Below the pieces are notes generated by a model that saw only the letters and a list, made by a program, of their open reading frames with translations, was not told where the DNA came from and did not search any database. Source: Polaromonas sp. (lineage in GTDB: Bacteria > Pseudomonadota > Gammaproteobacteria > Burkholderiales > Burkholderiaceae_C). Taken from it: DNA of 64,000 nt. Positions 16,105 through 25,026 of this stretch are shown here, piece after piece; position 1 is the stretch's first letter, and the number at the start of each line of letters is the position of its first letter. The position numbers were made by a program, and so were the translations under genes. The stretch covers positions 1 to 64,000 of the forward strand of contig JAJKJM010000083.1 in NCBI GenBank assembly GCA_021153985.1, read 5' to 3'.

Positions 16105-16875
16105 ATGGCAAAAATATTCTGCGTAGCCAACCAAAAGGGCGGGGTAGGGAAGACAACCACAACGGTCAATCTGGCGGCAGGCTTGGCCAAAGTCGGCCAG
16201 CGTGTGCTCATGATCGACCTGGATCCGCAGGGCAATGCCACCATGGGCTCGGGTGTCGACAAACGCCAGCTGGAGATGACGGTCTACGACGTGTTGCTCG
16301 AATCCGCCTCGGTGCTGGAGGCGCGTGTGCACAGTGAAAAGTGCGGCTACGACGTGCTGGGCGCGAACCGCGAACTGGCCGGCGCGGAGGTTGAACTGGT
16401 CGATGTTGAGCGCCGCGAAAAGCGCCTGAAGCTCGCGCTGGCCGAGGTCGACAGCCAATACGATTTCGTGCTGATTGATTGCCCGCCCTCGCTCAGCATG
16501 CTGACACTGAACGGCCTGTGCTGCGCGCACGGTGTGATCGTGCCCATGCAGTGCGAATACTTTGCGCTCGAGGGCCTGACGGATCTGGTCAACACCATCA
16601 AGCAGGTGCACGCCAACCTCAACAAGGATCTGCAGATCATCGGCCTGCTGCGCGTGATGTTCGACCCGCGCATCACGCTGCAGCAGCAGGTGAGCGACCA
16701 GCTCAAGGAGCACTTTGCCGACAAGGTGTTCAACACCGTGATCCCGCGCAACGTGCGCCTGGCCGAAGCGCCCAGCTATGGCCTGCCCGGCGTGGTGTTT
16801 GACCCGGCCTCCAAGGGCGCGCAGGCTTTTATTACCTTTGCTGAAGAAATGGTCGACCGCATCAAGGCGATGTGA
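16105..16875 (+). CDS. parA: Chromosome partition ATPase ParA
   Basis: The 256-aa ATPase has the deviant Walker A motif KGGVGKTTT at residues 11-19, DLDPQGNATMGSG, and DFVLIDCPPSLSMLT as Walker B. There is no N-terminal DNA-binding extension, which makes it the chromosomal (Soj-like) type. It binds nucleoid DNA in the ATP form and moves ParB-parS complexes. It stands 27 bases after lysE; parB follows 2 kb later after two hydrolase genes, so parA and parB are not adjacent. Confidence 0.97.
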   Translation: MAKIFCVANQKGGVGKTTTTVNLAAGLAKVGQRVLMIDLDPQGNATMGSGVDKRQLEMTVYDVLLESASVLEARVHSEKCGYDVLGANRELAGAEVELVDVERREKRLKLALAEVDSQYDFVLIDCPPSLSMLTLNGLCCAHGVIVPMQCEYFALEGLTDLVNTIKQVHANLNKDLQIIGLLRVMFDPRITLQQQVSDQLKEHFADKVFNTVIPRNVRLAEAPSYGLPGVVFDPASKGAQAFITFAEEMVDRIKAM

Positions 16876-16902
16876 ATCTACTCGCCTTTTTTAAGTAAAT
16901 AG

Positions 16903-16957
16903 TGCCCGTAGCCCATACGCTATATGAACTTGTCGCTATAAAAATCATAGCAAAATC
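16903..16957. repeat. Interspersed repeat copy C
   Basis: The blocks tagcccatacgctatat and gtcgctataaaaatcatagc match the order seen in copies A and E. It fills most of the gap between parA and the hydrolase gene. No hairpin or reading frame stands out. Confidence 0.55.
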
Positions 16958-16969
16958 CTTTCTGCCATC

Positions 16970-17554
16970 ATGAACCCCCGCACCGTCCTCATCCTTCCCG
17001 GCTGGAAAAGCAGTGGCCCCGGCCATTGGCAAACCCTGTGGGAAGAGGCCGACGGCTACACCCGCGTGGAACAGCACAGCTGGATGCACCCGCTGCGCGG
17101 CGACTGGACGGCGCGCCTGGAAGAGGTGCTGCTGTCCTGCGACGAACCCGCGGTGCTGGTCGCCCACAGCCTGGGCTGCATGCTGACCGTGGCCTGGGCG
17201 GCTCATTCCAGAAACGTCCATCGCGTCAAGGGTGCGCTGCTGGTCGCACCGCCCGACGTCGAACGCGACGACGTGCGCGAGATGCTGCCCAGCTGGGCGC
17301 CGATACCTTTGCAAAAACTGCCGTTTGACAGCGTGGTGTTCGCCAGCAGCGACGACCCGTTCTGCCAGGCAGGGCGGGCGCGGCAGTTCGCGGCGTCCTG
17401 GGGCTCGAGCTTTGTGGACGCCGGCCCGCGTGGCCACCTCAACGCCGACAGCGGCCTGGCCGATTGGCCCGAAGCTTACCTGCGGCTGCTTCAGCTCAAG
17501 GAGCTGACGTCCCCGGCCATTGAGCCTTCACCCAACATCACCCCCAGCCCCTAA
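16970..17554 (+). CDS. RBBP9/YdeN-family alpha/beta hydrolase
   Basis: The 194-aa protein begins RTVLILPGWKSSGPGHWQTLWEE, the exact style of the RBBP9/YdeN serine hydrolases. The nucleophile lies in VLVAHSLGCMLTV (GxSxG variant AHSLG); Asp in SSDDPFC and His in GPRGHLNADSGL complete the triad. The substrate is unknown. It is placed between parA and parB, an arrangement I recall in other Burkholderiales, and ends seven bases before the start of a second hydrolase gene. Confidence 0.88.
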   Translation: MNPRTVLILPGWKSSGPGHWQTLWEEADGYTRVEQHSWMHPLRGDWTARLEEVLLSCDEPAVLVAHSLGCMLTVAWAAHSRNVHRVKGALLVAPPDVERDDVREMLPSWAPIPLQKLPFDSVVFASSDDPFCQAGRARQFAASWGSSFVDAGPRGHLNADSGLADWPEAYLRLLQLKELTSPAIEPSPNITPSP

Positions 17555-17561
17555 CTTTGCC

Positions 17562-18869
17562 ATGGCGTCCTTTTTTGACCAACGCCCGCGCGCGCGCTGC
17601 CTGCAAATCGCCCTGATGGTGCTGGCGGCCTGGGCGAGTGCTTCCCTGCATGCCGAGCCCGATGAACAGCTGCTCGGCAAGGCGCAGGGCTACCCGCTGG
17701 GCAACAGTGGCACCTGGTACAGCAATCCTTATCGCGTCGGTTCCTGGTCGGCCATGGACAAGGTGCACGGTGTACAGGTCCGTGCTGTCGCGCGCCCGGC
17801 CGAAGCCAGCCCCCTGCCGCGCGCGGCCAGCCCGGCGTCCATTGCCTACCGCTACAAGGGCACGGGCTACGCGTTGACCGACTTCCTGGACCACCAGCGC
17901 ACCACCGGCCTGCTGGTCCTGAAAAACGGCGAGATCGTCGCCGAGCACTATCGCTACGGCCGCAAGGATGACGCACGCTTTTTGTCCTTCTCCATGGCCA
18001 AGAGCGTCACCTCGCTGCTGCTCGGCAAGGCGCTCTCGCTGGGGATGATCGCATCGCTCGACGACCCCGCCGAGAAGTACGTCAAAGAACTTGCCGGCAC
18101 CCCTTACGGTGCCACTACCGTTCGGCAGCTGCTGCGCATGAGCTCGGGCCTGACGTTCACCGAACGCTACGACGGCAAGGACGACATCGCGCGTCTGTCG
18201 CGTGCCTCCGCCGGGGCAGCAGGCGCGGGCAAGCCGGTAGATGTTCTGCGCAGCATCACTGACCGTCATTCGGCCGCCGGCGAAAAATTTGTCTATGCCA
18301 GCGCAGAGACCGACGTGCTGGGCCGCGTGCTGACAGCGGCCGCTGGCAAGAACATGGCTGAGCTCACTACCGAGTGGTTGTGGCAACCCATGGGCGCTGA
18401 ACACGATGCCTTCTGGCGCATTTCCAGCGATGGGCAGGAGCAGTCATTTGGCGGCTTCAACGCCAGCCTGCGCGATTGGGCCCGGCTGGGCCAGTTACTG
18501 GCCAATGACGGCCGCGCCATCGACAAAGCTACCGGCAAACCCGGCGCAACGCAAGTCCTGCCGCTCGACTACCTGCTCGATGCCACCGACCCGGCACGCC
18601 AGCCGCCGGCATTCAAGCCGCGCAAGGCCACACCGTATTTCGGCTATGGCTACCAGTTCTGGCTGATGCCTTTGCGCGAGCGCACTTTCGCCATGCAGGG
18701 CATCCACGGCCAGACCGTGTATGTGCAGCCCTCCACCGGCATCGTGATGGTCATGACGTCGGTCTGGGAACAGGCCAGCGGCAAACAGGACGTACAACCT
18801 TATGAAGAGCGCGACGCCCTCTGGCGCGGCGTGCTGCAGTCGCTGGGCGGCAATCTCACGCCCCCCTGA
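17562..18869 (+). CDS. Secreted serine hydrolase of the class C beta-lactamase/esterase family
   Basis: The 435-aa product has a signal peptide (residues about 13-31, ASLHA-EP). The active-site SxxK motif is SMAK at residues 144-147, preceded by GRKDDARFLSFS. A Tyr-Ala-Ser motif (YASAETDVLG) provides the second catalytic element. LRMSSGLTFTERYDG and YGYGYQFWLMP are typical of the 6-aminohexanoate-oligomer hydrolase (NylB)-like branch. It probably hydrolyses an ester or amide in the periplasm. The ATG at 17562 was chosen over a TTG at 17520 because it gives a clean signal peptide. It separates parA from parB. Confidence 0.87.
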   Translation: MASFFDQRPRARCLQIALMVLAAWASASLHAEPDEQLLGKAQGYPLGNSGTWYSNPYRVGSWSAMDKVHGVQVRAVARPAEASPLPRAASPASIAYRYKGTGYALTDFLDHQRTTGLLVLKNGEIVAEHYRYGRKDDARFLSFSMAKSVTSLLLGKALSLGMIASLDDPAEKYVKELAGTPYGATTVRQLLRMSSGLTFTERYDGKDDIARLSRASAGAAGAGKPVDVLRSITDRHSAAGEKFVYASAETDVLGRVLTAAAGKNMAELTTEWLWQPMGAEHDAFWRISSDGQEQSFGGFNASLRDWARLGQLLANDGRAIDKATGKPGATQVLPLDYLLDATDPARQPPAFKPRKATPYFGYGYQFWLMPLRERTFAMQGIHGQTVYVQPSTGIVMVMTSVWEQASGKQDVQPYEERDALWRGVLQSLGGNLTPP

Positions 18870-18898
18870 ACAATGACATATTGAAAGAAAAGAAAACC

Positions 18899-19837
18899 AT
18901 GGTCACCAAAAAACCCAAGGGCCTGGGCCGCGGACTCGAAGCATTGCTCGGTCCCAAGGTCAGCGAGACCGCGACCGATGCAGAGAACGCCAGCAGCACG
19001 GCCAACAGCCCCGGTTTGCCGGCTTCGCTGCGTCTTAGCGACATGGTCGCCGGCCAGTACCAGCCGCGTACACGCATGGACGAAGGCGCGCTCTACGAGC
19101 TGGCCGAATCCATCAAGGTGCAGGGCATCATGCAGCCCATCCTGGTTCGCCGGCTGACGTCGGGCGCCAACGACGGCAAGTACGAAATCATCGCCGGCGA
19201 GCGGCGCTTCCGTGCCGCCAAACTCGCCGGCCTGGACAGCGTGCCGGTGCTGGTGCGCGACGTGCCCGACGAATCCGCCGCCGCGATGTCGCTGATTGAA
19301 AACATCCAGCGCGAAGACCTCAACCCGCTCGAAGAAGCGCACGGCCTGCAGCGCCTGGTCAAGGAGTTTGGCCTGACGCACGAGCTGGCCGCGCAGGCCG
19401 TGGGCCGCTCGCGCAGCGCCGCCTCCAACCTGCTGCGTTTGCTGAACCTGGCCGAGCCGGTGCAGACCATGCTGATGGCCGGCGACCTGGACATGGGCCA
19501 TGCACGCGCCTTGCTGGGCCTGGACCGCGCGACGCAAATCACCGCCGCCAACCAGATCTCCGCCAAAAAAATGTCGGTGCGCGAAGCCGAAAGCCTGGTC
19601 AAAAAACTCAGCGCCGAGTTTTCGCTCAAGCCCCAGAAGGCCACCAAGGAGAAATCACGCGACACCCGCCGCGTTGAAGAAGAACTGGCCGACCTGCTGA
19701 TGGCCGACGTGGAAGTGCGCGTCAAAAAGCAGGTCAAGCGCAACGGCAAGCGCGAAGACATGGGCGAGGTGGCGATCCAGTTCTCGTCGATGGACGAACT
19801 GAACGGCCTGATCGAGCGCCTGCGCGGCGGCAAATAG
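18899..19837 (+). CDS. parB: Chromosome partition protein ParB
   Basis: The 312-aa CTP-dependent clamp protein starts KKPKGLGRGLEALLG. It then shows the ParB nuclease-like domain with QYQPRTRMDEG, IIAGERRFRAAKLAG and the arginine-box segment SLIENIQREDLNPLEEA. The helix-turn-helix around LTHELAAQAVGRSRSAASNLLRLLNL reads parS, and the C-terminal part dimerises. Start is ATG 18899 rather than an upstream TTG. Cognate parS sites are at 14070 and 15196. It is 29 bases after the serine hydrolase gene. Confidence 0.97.
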   Translation: MVTKKPKGLGRGLEALLGPKVSETATDAENASSTANSPGLPASLRLSDMVAGQYQPRTRMDEGALYELAESIKVQGIMQPILVRRLTSGANDGKYEIIAGERRFRAAKLAGLDSVPVLVRDVPDESAAAMSLIENIQREDLNPLEEAHGLQRLVKEFGLTHELAAQAVGRSRSAASNLLRLLNLAEPVQTMLMAGDLDMGHARALLGLDRATQITAANQISAKKMSVREAESLVKKLSAEFSLKPQKATKEKSRDTRRVEEELADLLMADVEVRVKKQVKRNGKREDMGEVAIQFSSMDELNGLIERLRGGK

Positions 19838-19865
19838 CCGCGAGCAGCCGCGCGCGAGAGGATCA

Positions 19866-19903
19866 CCCAAGGGGGGATGGGTGTTTCCCCTAGCCTTTTT
19901 TCT
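19866..19903 (+). terminator. Probable rho-independent terminator after parB
   Basis: An aggggg arm (19870-19875) can pair with cccct (19887-19891), followed by agccttttttctc. The loop is long, so confidence is moderate. The region beyond (19910-19970) is AT-rich and includes fragments that resemble the interspersed repeat (TTAATAGCTTC, AAAAAGTAGC). Confidence 0.45.
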
Positions 19904-20024
19904 CAGGAGTGAGATGCTCCAATAGTGTTAATAGCTTCAAAATACCAAATAAAAAGTAGCATCTTGTGATGATTGAGTGGCGGCGCTTCAGCGCGGCTCG
20001 CGCCGGTCACGCCAGAGAAAGGCA

Positions 20025-21902
20025 ATGGTCCCCGCCATACGCACGTTGAATTCAAGTCGCATCAGGGCGAAAACTGTATGGGTCGCCGCCGGCTTGTCGA
20101 TGCTCGTGGGCCTTGTTGCCCTTTTGGGCTGGGCGCTGCAGGTGGACATCCTGAAAAGCCTGATCCCCGGCGCCGTGCAGATGAAGCCCAACACGGCGGT
20201 CGGCTTGTACCTGTCTGCTGCGGCGCTTCTCGCCGGTTTGCGCCGCCGCGACAAAAAGATGCGCTACTGGAGTTATGGCCTGGCCGCCGCGGTCAGCATC
20301 ATCGGCGCGGCCACACTGTCTGAGTACCTTTTTGCGACTGACCTGCGCATCGACGAAGCGCTCTTTCGGGACACCGCCACGGCTTACAACGCGACCCCGG
20401 GCCGTATGTCGCCCTTCAGCGCCTGGATCTTCTTCACGCTGGGCATAGGACTGGGTTTTGTGCGGTGCCGCCACGCCGGTTGGCTGGCCTATGTGTGCGG
20501 TGGACAGGTCGCGGCCATCGGTGCTGTGAGCTTGCTGGGCTACCTCTGGCGTGCGGCCGAACTGGTCACGGATGTCTGGCTGCCTCCGGTTGCTGTCAAC
20601 ACCGCACTGGCCTTTATGGCGCTGGGGCTGGGCGTGATCGCCGCGCAGCTGCGCGAGATCCCGGCCGGCAGTATCGAAGCCAGCATCTCGCCGCTTGAGC
20701 TCAAGGTCATGGCGGCCATGGCCGGCACGCTCGTGGTGCTGGTGGCTTCGGCGGGCTATACCTACAGCTCCGTCGTCGCATTCACCCAGGATGCGGACCG
20801 CCTGGCAGCCCATCAGCAACAGCGCATCCTGGCACTGAATGCGTCGCTGGCCGGCATGCGGCAGGCCACGGCCGATGCAACGGCGGCTTCGGCGGGTGGC
20901 ATGCCATTGGAGAGTCCCACCGCAACAGGCACAGCTTTCGCGGCGACCCCGGAAATCTCGCAACTGGGGCGGGAGATTGAAGGCGCAAAACAACTGCCGC
21001 ATCGTGAACAGGCCGGTGCGCTGGAAAAAGGCCGCTCCACCATGCTGGTATCGCTCATCGTCACCATCGGGCTGGCGGTCGCGGTGTTTGTCGTGCTGGT
21101 GGCGTCCGTGCGGCGGGAGATGAGCCGGAACACGCTTGCCCGCGCGGAAATCACCGAGCTGAACAATCACCTGGAGCAGCGCGTGCATGAGCGCACGCTC
21201 GAACTCAATGCGGCCAATGACCGTCAGAACACCTTCATGAGCCTGTTGGCCCACGACCTGCGGCAGCCTCTGATCTCGGTGGGCAACTTCGGGGAATTGC
21301 TGGATCGCCGGCTCGCCGACGCAGGTGACGCGCAAGGCCGCAAATTCATCCACCGCATTACACGCGCGATGAAGCAGGTCGATGCATGCGCAGATGCCTT
21401 GCTGGAGCTCGGGCGGGTGTCCAGCCGAAGCCTGTGGGTCCAGACGGTGGACGTCACAGCGCTGGTCGAGGCGTTGGTGAAACAGTTGCGCGCGCAAGAG
21501 CCGAGCCGCCAGGTCAGGCTCTTTGCCAGGCCCACGCGCCTGGTGCAAGCCGACCGCAGCCTGTTGGCGGTGGTGGTGTGGCACCTCATCAGCAATGCCT
21601 GGAAGTTCAGCGCCACACGCGAGACAGCGGAGATAGAGATCGGCTCAGGCTGCGACGAGTTCGGCGTGCCGATGTGGTGGATCAGGGACAACGGTGTGGG
21701 CTTTGACATGGCATATGTCGACAAGCTTTTCACACCGTTTCAGCGCCTGCATGCGGTGGACGACTTCCCGGGCCTGGGGACCGGACTGGCCATCGTCCAT
21801 GCGGTGGTGGCGCGGCACAAGGGGCGTGTCTGGGCGCATTCGGAAGCGGGGCGTGGCGCAACCTTCTTTTTTACCCTCTCGGCGCCAGCGGTGTCTGCCT
21901 AG
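20025..21902 (+). CDS. Membrane sensor histidine kinase
   Basis: The 625-aa protein starts with a block of several membrane helices (about residues 15-210), a periplasmic stretch containing FTQDADRLAAHQQQRI, another membrane helix (SLIVTIGLAVAVFVVLVASV), and a coiled-coil linker (EITELNNHLEQRVHERTLELNAANDRQ). The dimerisation domain has the phospho-acceptor His in SLLAHDLRQPLISVGNF. The ATP domain has the N box HLISNAWKFS, DNGVGFD and GLGTGLAIVHAVVARH. The relaxed HDLRQPL style is close to phytochrome-type kinases, but there is no chromophore domain. No response regulator is adjacent, so it is an orphan. The signal is unknown. Confidence 0.85.
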   Translation: MVPAIRTLNSSRIRAKTVWVAAGLSMLVGLVALLGWALQVDILKSLIPGAVQMKPNTAVGLYLSAAALLAGLRRRDKKMRYWSYGLAAAVSIIGAATLSEYLFATDLRIDEALFRDTATAYNATPGRMSPFSAWIFFTLGIGLGFVRCRHAGWLAYVCGGQVAAIGAVSLLGYLWRAAELVTDVWLPPVAVNTALAFMALGLGVIAAQLREIPAGSIEASISPLELKVMAAMAGTLVVLVASAGYTYSSVVAFTQDADRLAAHQQQRILALNASLAGMRQATADATAASAGGMPLESPTATGTAFAATPEISQLGREIEGAKQLPHREQAGALEKGRSTMLVSLIVTIGLAVAVFVVLVASVRREMSRNTLARAEITELNNHLEQRVHERTLELNAANDRQNTFMSLLAHDLRQPLISVGNFGELLDRRLADAGDAQGRKFIHRITRAMKQVDACADALLELGRVSSRSLWVQTVDVTALVEALVKQLRAQEPSRQVRLFARPTRLVQADRSLLAVVVWHLISNAWKFSATRETAEIEIGSGCDEFGVPMWWIRDNGVGFDMAYVDKLFTPFQRLHAVDDFPGLGTGLAIVHAVVARHKGRVWAHSEAGRGATFFFTLSAPAVSA

Positions 21903-22021
21903 CTCGGAGCACGCGGGTATCGAACGCGTCCTACGGGGGGTCGGGGCCGTGACCCGGCAGTGGGGCAAGTGATGCGGCTCAACAATCACCACGCAACACC
22001 TTCTGCAGCCCAGCCCGACGC

Positions 22022-22270
22022 ATGGACTTTCTCAATCTTCTTCAATGGCCCGCTATGGCAGTCACGGTCACGGCCGCCTGGCTGGTGGCGTCCAACAGCA
22101 AACGCAAACGCCATTGGGGTTTTTGGATCTACCTGCTCAGCAACCTGTTGTGGGTGGCCTGGGGCTTGCACGCCCAGGCCTATGCACTGATCGCGCTGCA
22201 GTTCTGCCTGGCCGTGATGAACATACGCGGCGCCCGCAAGACCGATGCGGGCGGGAAAGAAACTCCGTAA
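22022..22270 (+). CDS. Small 82-aa membrane protein
   Basis: Three hydrophobic segments are visible: residues about 4-24, 33-48 and 52-70. The layout HWGFWIYLLSNLLWVAWGLHAQAYALIALQFCLAVMNIRG resembles half-size SWEET/PnuC-like small membrane proteins. The function is unknown. It lies after the histidine kinase gene and six bases from the convergent oxidase gene, so the two 3' ends almost touch. Confidence 0.75.
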   Translation: MDFLNLLQWPAMAVTVTAAWLVASNSKRKRHWGFWIYLLSNLLWVAWGLHAQAYALIALQFCLAVMNIRGARKTDAGGKETP

Positions 22271-22275
22271 GAACT

Positions 22276-23700
22276 TCAGGACAGCGAGAAGATCTTCCCG
22301 GGGTTCATGATGTTCTTCGGGTCGAGCGCGCGTTTGATGGTGCGCATCATGTTGACCGCACCGTCGCCGGTTTCGGTGACCAGGAAATCCATCTTGTGCA
22401 GGCCCACGCCGTGCTCGCCGGTGCAGGTGCCTTCCAGCGCCAGTGCTCGGCTCACCAGCTTGTGGTTCAGTGCTTCGGCCACTTCACGCTCTTTCGGAAT
22501 CGTCGGGTCGATCAAATAACCGAAGTGGAAGTTGCCGTCGCCGACATGGCCGACGAGGAAGTACGGAATACCGCTGGCATCGACTTCGGCCACTGATTCG
22601 AGCAGGCAATCGGCCAGGCGCGAAATCGGCACGCAGGTGTCGGTTGAAATCGCGCGGCAGCCGGGCCGCGACTGGATGGCGGCGAAGTAGGCGTTGTGCC
22701 GCGCCGTCCAGAGCCGTGTGCGCTCTTCGGGCGTGCTGGCCCATTCAAACGCGTTGCCGCCGTGGCCGCTGGCCAGTTCCTGCACCAGCTCGGCCTGCTC
22801 TTTCACGCTGCTGGGGGAGCCGTGAAACTCCATCAGCAGCATGGGTTCTTCGCGCAGCGTGAGCTTGGAGTGCGCGTTCACCATGCGTACGGTGTTGTGG
22901 TCGATGAGTTCCACGCGCGCGATCGGAACGCCCAGCTGGATGATCTCAATCGTGGTGCGCACGGCCGCTTCGATGCTCGGGAATGAGCACACCGCGGCCG
23001 AGATGGCTTCGGGCAGCGGGTAGAGCCTGACGGTGACTTCGGTGATCACGCCCAGTGTGCCTTCGCTGCCCACCATGAGGCGCGTGAGGTCGTAACCGGC
23101 GGATGATTTTTTGGCGCGCGTGCCGGTGCGGATGACGTTGCCGTCGGCGGTGACGACTTCCAGCGCCAGCACGTTCTCGCGCATGGTGCCGTAGCGCACG
23201 GCATTCGTACCGCTGGCGCGCGTGGCACTCATGCCGCCCAGGGTCGCGTCGGCGCCCGGGTCTATCGGAAAGAAGAGGCCGGTGCTTTTGACTTCTTCAT
23301 TGAGCTGCTTGCGCGTCACGCCCGGCTGCACGGTGACGGTCAGGTCTTCCGCGTTGATAGCCAGCACCTTGTTCATGCGGCTGACGTCGACACTGATGCC
23401 GCCCTGCACGGCCAGCAAATGGCCTTCCAGCGAAGTGCCCACACCAAAGGGAATGACGGGCACGTTGTACTGGCTGGCCAGTTTGATGGCGTCGGCCACG
23501 TCCTGCGTGCTTTCGGCAAACACCACGGCCGATGGCGGCGGCGCGGCGAACGAAGATTCGTCGCGGCCATGCTGTTCGCGCACCACCAAAGCCGTCGAGC
23601 AGCGGTCGGTAAAGCGGGCTTTCAGCGCGTCGATCAGCGCGGCGGGTGTCTCACGTTGCTGGATTTCAGGGAGCAGGTGCTGGGGAAGGGGGGCGTTCAT
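22276..23700 (-). CDS. dld: FAD-binding D-lactate/2-hydroxy acid dehydrogenase
   Basis: The 474-aa flavoprotein belongs to the FAD-binding type 4 (PCMH/VAO-like) family. The first half has VPVIPFGVGTSLEGHLLAVQGGISVDVSRMNKVL and GADATLGGMSATRASGTNAVRYGTM, which bind FAD; the second half has GHVGDGNFHFGYLIDP, the substrate and metal-binding motif. It ends GEHGVGLHKMDFL...ALDPKNIMNPGKIF. It most likely oxidises D-lactate or a related 2-hydroxy acid and passes electrons to cytochrome c or quinone. Glycolate oxidase subunit GlcD is an alternative, but no GlcE/F partners are nearby. Confidence 0.9.
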   Translation of the reverse strand: MNAPLPQHLLPEIQQRETPAALIDALKARFTDRCSTALVVREQHGRDESSFAAPPPSAVVFAESTQDVADAIKLASQYNVPVIPFGVGTSLEGHLLAVQGGISVDVSRMNKVLAINAEDLTVTVQPGVTRKQLNEEVKSTGLFFPIDPGADATLGGMSATRASGTNAVRYGTMRENVLALEVVTADGNVIRTGTRAKKSSAGYDLTRLMVGSEGTLGVITEVTVRLYPLPEAISAAVCSFPSIEAAVRTTIEIIQLGVPIARVELIDHNTVRMVNAHSKLTLREEPMLLMEFHGSPSSVKEQAELVQELASGHGGNAFEWASTPEERTRLWTARHNAYFAAIQSRPGCRAISTDTCVPISRLADCLLESVAEVDASGIPYFLVGHVGDGNFHFGYLIDPTIPKEREVAEALNHKLVSRALALEGTCTGEHGVGLHKMDFLVTETGDGAVNMMRTIKRALDPKNIMNPGKIFSLS

Positions 23701-23810
23701 GGTTGTCTCCGGGTCGGTGGCACAGTTTACGACGTGTACATAGTTTCTGCCACTGAAAGCGCCGGAGCCCGCGGCCGGGGCCGCGAGGGTTGCGTGAATG
23801 CGTGAAAGTG

Positions 23811-23836
23811 AAAAGCGGGGCGGTATTCGCCCCGCG
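23811..23836 (-). terminator. Terminator of the EF-hand gene
   Basis: An 8-bp perfect stem (gcggggcg at 23815, cgccccgc at 23828, loop gtatt) is followed on the minus strand by TTTTCACTTTC. It lies eight bases beyond the stop of the leftward EF-hand gene. Confidence 0.8.
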
Positions 23837-23843
23837 CGGCTCG

Positions 23844-24257
23844 TCAGGAGCCCATGGCGGCCTTGGTGAGTTCGGCCAGCGAGATAAAGGAGTCGTGGTT
23901 GGTGTCGATCTGGTCAAAACGCAGTGCCACGGCCGGCAGGTGCTCGGCTTCCTGGCGGTCCAGCTTGCCGTCCTTGTTGGCGTCAGCGCGGCCGAAGGCT
24001 GCCTCAACGTCCTTGGAGGTGGTGCGGTTTTGCGGAACAGCGCCTGTGCTGCCGGGAGTGCCTGAAGTGCCCGAGGGCGCCATCTGCGATGGCGGGCTGG
24101 TGGGGCTTGCGGCGGAGGGCGGGGCTGTCTGGGCCCGCGCGGCGCCTGCGGCGCCTGCGGCCAATGCGGCGACCAGGAGCACGCTGCGCAACTCGAAGCC
24201 GGGAATACTGGGCATAGAATGTTTTGGATGTTGTGTTGCTGTCGTGTGCACGGTCAT
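23844..24257 (-). CDS. Secreted EF-hand protein
   Basis: The 137-aa product contains two EF-hand loops near the C-terminus, DANKDGKLDRQE and DTNHDSFISLAE, each with Asp at positions 1, 3 and 5 and an acidic residue at 12. Before them is a Pro/Ser/Thr/Gly-rich linker and a hydrophobic signal-like segment (SVLLVAALAAGAAGAARA-Q). The ATG at 24257 puts 25 residues ahead of the signal; ATG 24215 gives a more usual signal peptide and may be the true start. It probably binds calcium in the periplasm. Partners are unknown. Confidence 0.8.
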   Translation of the reverse strand: MTVHTTATQHPKHSMPSIPGFELRSVLLVAALAAGAAGAARAQTAPPSAASPTSPPSQMAPSGTSGTPGSTGAVPQNRTTSKDVEAAFGRADANKDGKLDRQEAEHLPAVALRFDQIDTNHDSFISLAELTKAAMGS

Positions 24258-24447
24258 GCGAGGAATCCTTCAAAAGTTGACAAGCGGCCATTGCAACCCA
24301 GCCTGCCGCTCACGGCCAGCAGTTTTGCAGGGTGTTTCCTCACTCACATGAGGGCGTACGACGACACATTTCCTTGCCCGGCGTAACGCCTGAGGCTTGA
24401 CGCACATTCACCGTCCTCATTAACCGCGCCTCATCGCGCTTCGCACC

Positions 24448-25014
24448 ATGGCCAACAGACTTTCACAGATCGCAACGCGCACCGGCGACAACGGCACCAC
24501 GGGCCTGGGCGACAACACGCGTGTGTCCAAAGACAGCCTGCGTGTGCATGCCATGGGGGATGTCGATGAATTGAACTCGCACATCGGTGTGCTGCTGTGT
24601 GAAGAGTTGCCACCGGGTGTGCGTGAGCTGCTGGTGGAGGTACAGCACCAGCTCTTCAACCTGGGTGGCGAACTCTCCATCCCCGGCTTCGAGCTGCTCA
24701 AGCCCGAGGCCGTCGCGCTGCTGGATGACGCACTGGCTGAACACAACGAGAAGCTGCCACGCCTGGCCGAGTTCATCTTGCCGGCGGGCTCGCGTGCGGC
24801 GTCGCTCGCGCATGTGTGCCGCACCGTGGCGCGCCGCGCCGAACGCGCCGTGGTCGCGCTGGGCGCGGCCGAGCCGCTGAAAGAGTCGCCGCGCCAATAC
24901 CTCAACCGCCTGAGCGATTTGCTGTTTGTGCTGTCGCGCGTACTGAACCGCATGAACGGCGGCGACGATGTGTACTGGAAGAGTGAGCGCATGGCGCGCG
25001 CCGCGACCGAGTAA
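24448..25014 (+). CDS. PduO-type cob(I)alamin adenosyltransferase
   Basis: The 188-aa enzyme transfers adenosyl from ATP to cob(I)alamin to give adenosylcobalamin. The ATP-binding signature TRTGDNGTTGLGD is at residues 10-22. The helical bundle includes GDVDELNSHIGVLL and the family signature RQYLNRLSDLLFVLSRVLNR. Length is usual. It is not near other cobalamin genes in this window; it may serve methylmalonyl-CoA mutase or another B12 enzyme elsewhere. It is convergent with the LysR/CysB gene, twelve bases away. Confidence 0.95.
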   Translation: MANRLSQIATRTGDNGTTGLGDNTRVSKDSLRVHAMGDVDELNSHIGVLLCEELPPGVRELLVEVQHQLFNLGGELSIPGFELLKPEAVALLDDALAEHNEKLPRLAEFILPAGSRAASLAHVCRTVARRAERAVVALGAAEPLKESPRQYLNRLSDLLFVLSRVLNRMNGGDDVYWKSERMARAATE

Positions 25015-25026
25015 CGAGTAGCGGAG

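Noticed and set aside
17520-17561. TTG start for the serine hydrolase overlapping the upstream hydrolase
   Set aside because: It would add 14 residues before a normal signal peptide; the ATG at 17562 fits better.
20052-21584. A 510-codon leftward frame opposite the histidine kinase
   Set aside because: No recognisable domain; the kinase frame has complete DHp and ATPase motifs.
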